Shown here piece by piece: positions 60,601 through 64,000 of a DNA stretch of 64,000 bases. The notes beneath the pieces were generated by a model. That model worked only from the letters and a program-made list of their open reading frames with translations, was not told where the DNA came from and did not search any database. How positions within the stretch are numbered: the stretch's first letter is position 1; every line of letters starts with the position of its first letter. Source of the DNA: Gordius sp. MW1 (taxonomy: Eukaryota > Nematomorpha > Gordioida > Gordea > Gordiidae); assembly GCA_964036665.1 (NCBI GenBank), contig OZ038527.1, positions 19,242,221-19,306,220 of the forward strand. Reading direction: 5' to 3'. The translations under genes were made by a program, and so were the position numbers.

Positions 60601-63052
60601 AAATTTCAAAGAGACTTCAATTTAACATATTCTAGTATGGGGTTTTAATTTGCTTGGTTTAGTGGAAATTAGTTAAAGTTAAACAAATTTAATAAAAAAT
60701 ATATTATTTTAGATAGGAGATGAATTAAAAATTTTATAATCAGTATAGTCATATTATTCAAATATATTGCTCAAAGGCCAAAAAGGCTATAATTTTGGGG
60801 GTAACTATTATAATATATTTTCTCGTAAGTCAAACAACCATTTACCCTATAATTAAGTCAATTTAGTATAAATAAAATATGTGTTCATATCTTTAATTGT
60901 TCATAAAGCTCAATATAAAAAGTTATGAAAATAGTATATTAAAAAGAATTAATCCTAAATCAAATGCCAAAATTGTTCCAATGTTCCAACAACTAAACCT
61001 GAAGCTATCTAACATTTTCAACTTTCGGTTATAATTCTAACTAAAACTAATATTTTTTTGCAAATACTAAAAAAATAGAGCCGACATTTAACGATGAACC
61101 TGATTTAGGCTGTGGTTCGCCGTGATCTATTTCGTCCTTATCGTAGCTATCTTTAAATCTTTTAGCGTTGTGGCTGGAGGATATTTGAGAATTTTTACGC
61201 GTAACCAAAGATCGAAATAGTTCATAACCCATTATGAGAACCCCACCTTTGCGTTTCCAAGTACCTTTCATAAACATACACACATATTTTTGGTGAGCTA
61301 AAAAATAGTGTTGTAAAAACGGCTGGGTTTTGTTTGGCCGGCCTGTGGGTACCAAAAAAATTTTGGTCTCCCTTTCTTAGTCGACCACTAGGCTCAGTCG
61401 AAATTTGAAAAACAGACGAGAGTTGACCATAAGTCTTAGTAAAACCAAAAATTGAACAAACAAAATCCAGCCGTTTTTATCACACCACTAAAAGTATGAG
61501 AAAATTGTGTAAGACAAGCAAACAGCTTATAAAAAAAACATTAATATATTGGCAAACTGCTATTCATTTTGTTGAATAATTAAATGTTAACTTAGGTACA
61601 TGGAAAGAAATTCCTTTAGTGTTCGAGTTATCCTTTCTTCCATAACTTTAGTATTTTTTCACTGCACAAGTGCGCACAAGGAAAAAAACTTACCCAAGAT
61701 GGGTCTAAGTTGCTTAATTTAATTAATATGCAAAAATCTTCTGCTCGCCAGCCCAGTTCATTATTAGTCGTATAATAATTTCTGATACAAATAACGCATA
61801 CAAAAAATATCATGTGAAACTATGCCAGTCGGGTTTTGCTGAAATATTTAAAATAAAAAGATATGTTATCTCTACAAAACGTATCAATTTTATTAAATTT
61901 GTATTGCAAAATTAATTAAACTAAGGTGTGAAATATTTTTTATTACAAGTGGAGTTTGGGAAAGAAATAATTAAATTAACCATTAAACTTAGGGATTCTT
62001 AGCCTTATTCAGCAGTTATAAACAATATTATTATAATTTAGAGGAACAAAGGTTTTTAAAAATTGCCGTCCACTGTTGAGTGAGGGGCAATATATCTAAT
62101 ATCATATAAATCTGCAATAACTAGCAATTAAAATATAAAATCAAATTTAAAAACAAAGTTTAAATATTTTTTATGCTCAAAATTGCAACTAAATACCAAG
62201 TATTTGAAGTTTGGAATTTGCAGTTTTATGTTCACTATCAATTAGGTAAGAGACTTTAATCTTTTCCTTGGTAGCATTATTATTATCAGCAATAAAAGTA
62301 GTTTGTCTATTTGGGGATAATAACCAATTATCAAATTCTTTGAGCCAATTTGGTATTGTACTCGTAGGTGCCAAGCAAAGTACACTTTTTCCAGGTGTAT
62401 GGTGCAAAAAAATATCTGAAAAGGTGATTGCCTAAAAAATAATAACATTTATTCAATACATAGTTCATACCTTTTATTAAATTTTCTTAATACAAAGTAA
62501 ATATTTTAATTTTATTATATAATAAATGTATATTAAAACCAAAAATTTAAATACATGCAAATTGTCTAAATTAACTATTAAGCAGTATATTGAATAAATT
62601 TAAAATATACTATACCTGTAAAGTTTTTCCTAAGCCCATACAATGAGCTATTAAACAACCTTGACCATTTTTCAAATTAAAATCATGTATTGATTTGATA
62701 CAATTCTGAAACATAAAACGAATTCCACTAATCTATTTTAAACAAATGTATGGCTTTATAATGTTAAGTATGAAATTACCTGGTGATGTTTAAGAATCGA
62801 CACAATATCGGTATTGAAATATATGTCAGGATCCTTTTTCGAATGCCCAACATTAAGAAATATTTTACTATCAATATCGAATTTTGTGCATTCAAGCTTG
62901 ACCGTTTCAGCATATTCTTTCAAGTCCAATATCATAATTTCATCATGTGAATCCTTTTTATTAATTTTTTCTATTTTATCTTGATTGGAGAGTTGTAAGC
63001 AACTACGATCGTTCTCACTATCGCTCGAAGATAACGTAATTTCTTCAAACAT
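48692..63052 (-). CDS. RAD54L2: RAD54L2/ARIP4, SNF2-family chromatin-remodelling ATPase
   Basis: Nuclear DNA-dependent ATPase close to ATRX. Eighteen phase-consistent exons: 63052-62780, 62732-62616, 62431-62197, 61264-61100, 60451-60283, 59655-59348, 58880-58626, 58241-58017, 57630-57488, 57407-57294, 57038-56906, 56184-55894, 53034-52904, 52606-52513, 52151-52083, 51545-51381, 51095-51032, 49100-48692; 1,119 residues (human about 1,467). Motifs in order: Walker A MGLGKT (about 123-128), MGYELF, DEGH box in [15 protein letters not shown] (280-283), [66 protein letters not shown] (741-753) and [11 protein letters not shown] (772-782), then [18 protein letters not shown] and ERPITQGQ point to ARIP4, not ATRX. 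Exons 10-11 add a Ser/Asp-rich insertion in the second ATPase lobe. The N-terminus is short. Exons 14-18 are poorly conserved; the last encodes an unrecognised region ([18 protein letters not shown]). Confidence 0.9.
49276..49454. mobile_element. hAT-like MITE, 179 bp, in a RAD54L2 intron
   Basis: The ends TAGTGTTGTAAAAACGGCTG and, on the other strand, TAGTGTTGTGAAAACGGCTG match, continuing GGTT and GTCGAC; the whole element is almost palindromic (GGTCTGTTTTTC against GAAAAACAGACC). The flanks GTTTATGG and GTTTAAAA agree only in their first five bases. Sister copy at 61306-61490. Confidence 0.8.
50295..50452. mobile_element. GCGTAGCCAGG-family element in a RAD54L2 intron
   Basis: Runs from CAGGCGCGTAGCCAGGATATT through a G run to GGTCCCCCCGCTGGCTACGCC. 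The internal TTATTTCAACATC matches the reverse strand of the 29.7-29.94 kb copy. Non-coding. Confidence 0.6.
53860..55345. repeat. Repeat cluster in the RAD54L2 intron between exons 12 and 13
   Basis: Built of the same modules as 15.0-16.1 kb: AATTGCTATGCAATTTATGG at the left edge, repeated TTTTGGCCGTCCGCTGGCT, TGACCAATGGAAAAAA and ATGACCATTGGCC, and several GGGTTCGAATCCC.GAGAGG blocks (near 54283, 54614 and 54875). Short ACTGATATGG and CTATGCC(T/C)CTAC units repeat from 54170. GGTTCGAATCC equals the RNA polymerase III B box, suggesting a tRNA-derived ancestor, but no complete tRNA or A box is seen. Confidence 0.7.
61306..61490. mobile_element. hAT-like MITE, 185 bp, in a RAD54L2 intron
   Basis: Second copy of the family at 49276: TAGTGTTGTAAAAACGGCTG on the left and AAAATCCAGCCGTTTTTATC then ACTA on the right. 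Internally palindromic but more diverged. It lies just upstream of exon 4 of RAD54L2, 42 bp before the splice acceptor. Confidence 0.75.
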
Positions 63053-63094
63053 TTAAAATTTCAATACGGCGCTAATAAGTTACATTACGTATGG

Positions 63095-63175
63095 TGTGGG
63101 CATAGACTATTAAAACCATAGACTGCCGAACAGCGGATAATTTTTCAGCAAGTATAGAAGCCGCCATTTTGTGGG
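63095..63175. repeat. Second copy of the CCATAGACTGCCGAACAGC repeat
   Basis: About 63102-63134 matches 39773-39802 (TAAAACCATAGACTGCCG). It lies just outside the RAD54L2 start codon, in that gene's upstream region. The rest, to 63421, is AT-rich with no recognised feature. Confidence 0.5.
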
Positions 63176-63421
63176 AAATTATATCCAAACAGTAGAAGTC
63201 AACATAATTTATTCTTTTATTTTACTTATTTTTTTTAACTTTATAAATTTAGCTAATAGTTTTATTTATTTTCTTAAATATGATATGGTGGAGAGGCATA
63301 AATATACCTGTGGTTGAGTTTTTCCAACAAGATAGCAGTTATAATGGTGTATATGAGTGTGACTTTCAAATCTTTCGCGCTTACTATATGGCGAATTTAT
63401 TGTATTGATTGAGATACTATA

Positions 63422-64000
63422 AAACACTACCTACGACGGTCCCAAGTCCATGCGCAAAACGTGAAGGGTTGGTTTGAGAACGGAAACCGCTGTGTTAACC
63501 AACTCCAACTCAACAGTATGCAAGGGCGTCGTCCACAATTGACTTGCACTGCATCTCCCGCCTGTGCAATGTGAAATATACACTAGGATTATTGCATGAC
63601 TCACAACGAAGGCTGTTAAGGAAATTAGATGTGGAAAGGCGATTAACGAATTGGAATGTGGGCACGTTGACGGGAAAGATCATCGGGATCGCTCAAACAC
63701 TAGAAAGAAGAAAGGTACATATCGCCTGCCTAGACGATGTGAAACGGAATCAAAGTTCGAGTGTTGGCAGAAGAATTTTAAAGTGGGACATCAAATCGTT
63801 GAAACGGGGACGGTATCGTTTTAAGCGAATCGTTTGAGGACAAAGTGGTGGAAATCTAGCGTTGGTCATAAGATTAATGTCAGCGAATATTGTAAATCAA
63901 GGGGGCCTCCAAACCGTTAAATTGGCGTATAAAATTAGAGAAAGGCATATTCTTTAAATCGTTGGAAAAGTAAATACAAGGAATAGGATAGAAAGAAAGG
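63422..64000 (+). mobile_element. RTE-type LINE, 5' part of a second copy, cut by the window end
   Basis: Begins AAACACTACCTACGACGG exactly as the copy at 20149 and then matches its leader. The endonuclease start is visible as LTNWNVGTLTGKIIGIAQTL near 63640, the family WNVGTLTGKS motif. Frame breaks follow, e.g. around GTTGAAACGGGGACGGTATCG. The shared start point suggests that both copies are complete at the 5' end. Confidence 0.8.

Noticed and set aside
55889..63052. ATRX as the identity of the minus-strand SNF2 ATPase.
   Set aside because: DEGHRIK, ERPI.GQ and HVLHTLLEG follow RAD54L2/ARIP4; no ADD-type zinc-finger exon is seen, and the start is in this window.

Overview
This window is eukaryotic and comes from an invertebrate animal. 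It is AT-rich and intron-rich (49-51 nt micro-introns beside 2-3 kb introns) and carries non-LTR retrotransposons, short inverted-repeat transposons and simple repeats. A creatine-kinase-type (not arginine-kinase-type) protein argues against an arthropod. I cannot name the species. Exon models were built by hand from open frames, GT/AG sites, phase agreement and remembered family members; no search or transcript data were available.

Layout. 0-5 kb: tandem duplications, foldbacks, a tRNA-like repeat. 5.35-12.95 kb, minus: most of TRAPPC10, a vesicle-tethering complex subunit. 15.0-16.1 kb: repeat cluster. 17.5-19.3 kb, plus: a long LHFPL-family tetraspan protein. 20.1-25.5 kb: an old RTE-type LINE holding three later insertions, two with perfect target-site duplications. 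28.1-31.3 kb, plus: a small Met-Gly-Cys acidic protein. 31.5-32.5 kb, minus: a coiled-coil protein. 32.56-37.26 kb, plus: a three-domain creatine kinase of the flagellar type whose catalytic residues are largely lost. 39.86-40.61 kb: about 188 copies of a tetranucleotide. 41.0-43.65 kb: a dead LINE. 44.27-46.52 kb, plus: complete UBE2J1 (ER-anchored ubiquitin-conjugating enzyme). 48.69-63.05 kb, minus: complete 18-exon RAD54L2/ARIP4 SNF2-type remodeler. 63.42-64.0 kb: start of a second RTE copy.

The genes are unrelated housekeeping or signalling loci and no operon-like cooperation is expected. The tightest link is the head-to-head pair at 32.5 kb, where the coiled-coil and creatine-kinase-like start codons lie only 63 bp apart, suggesting one bidirectional promoter. 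The most unusual gene is the three-domain creatine-kinase-like protein; the most informative non-genic region is the nested transposon stack at 20-25.5 kb.
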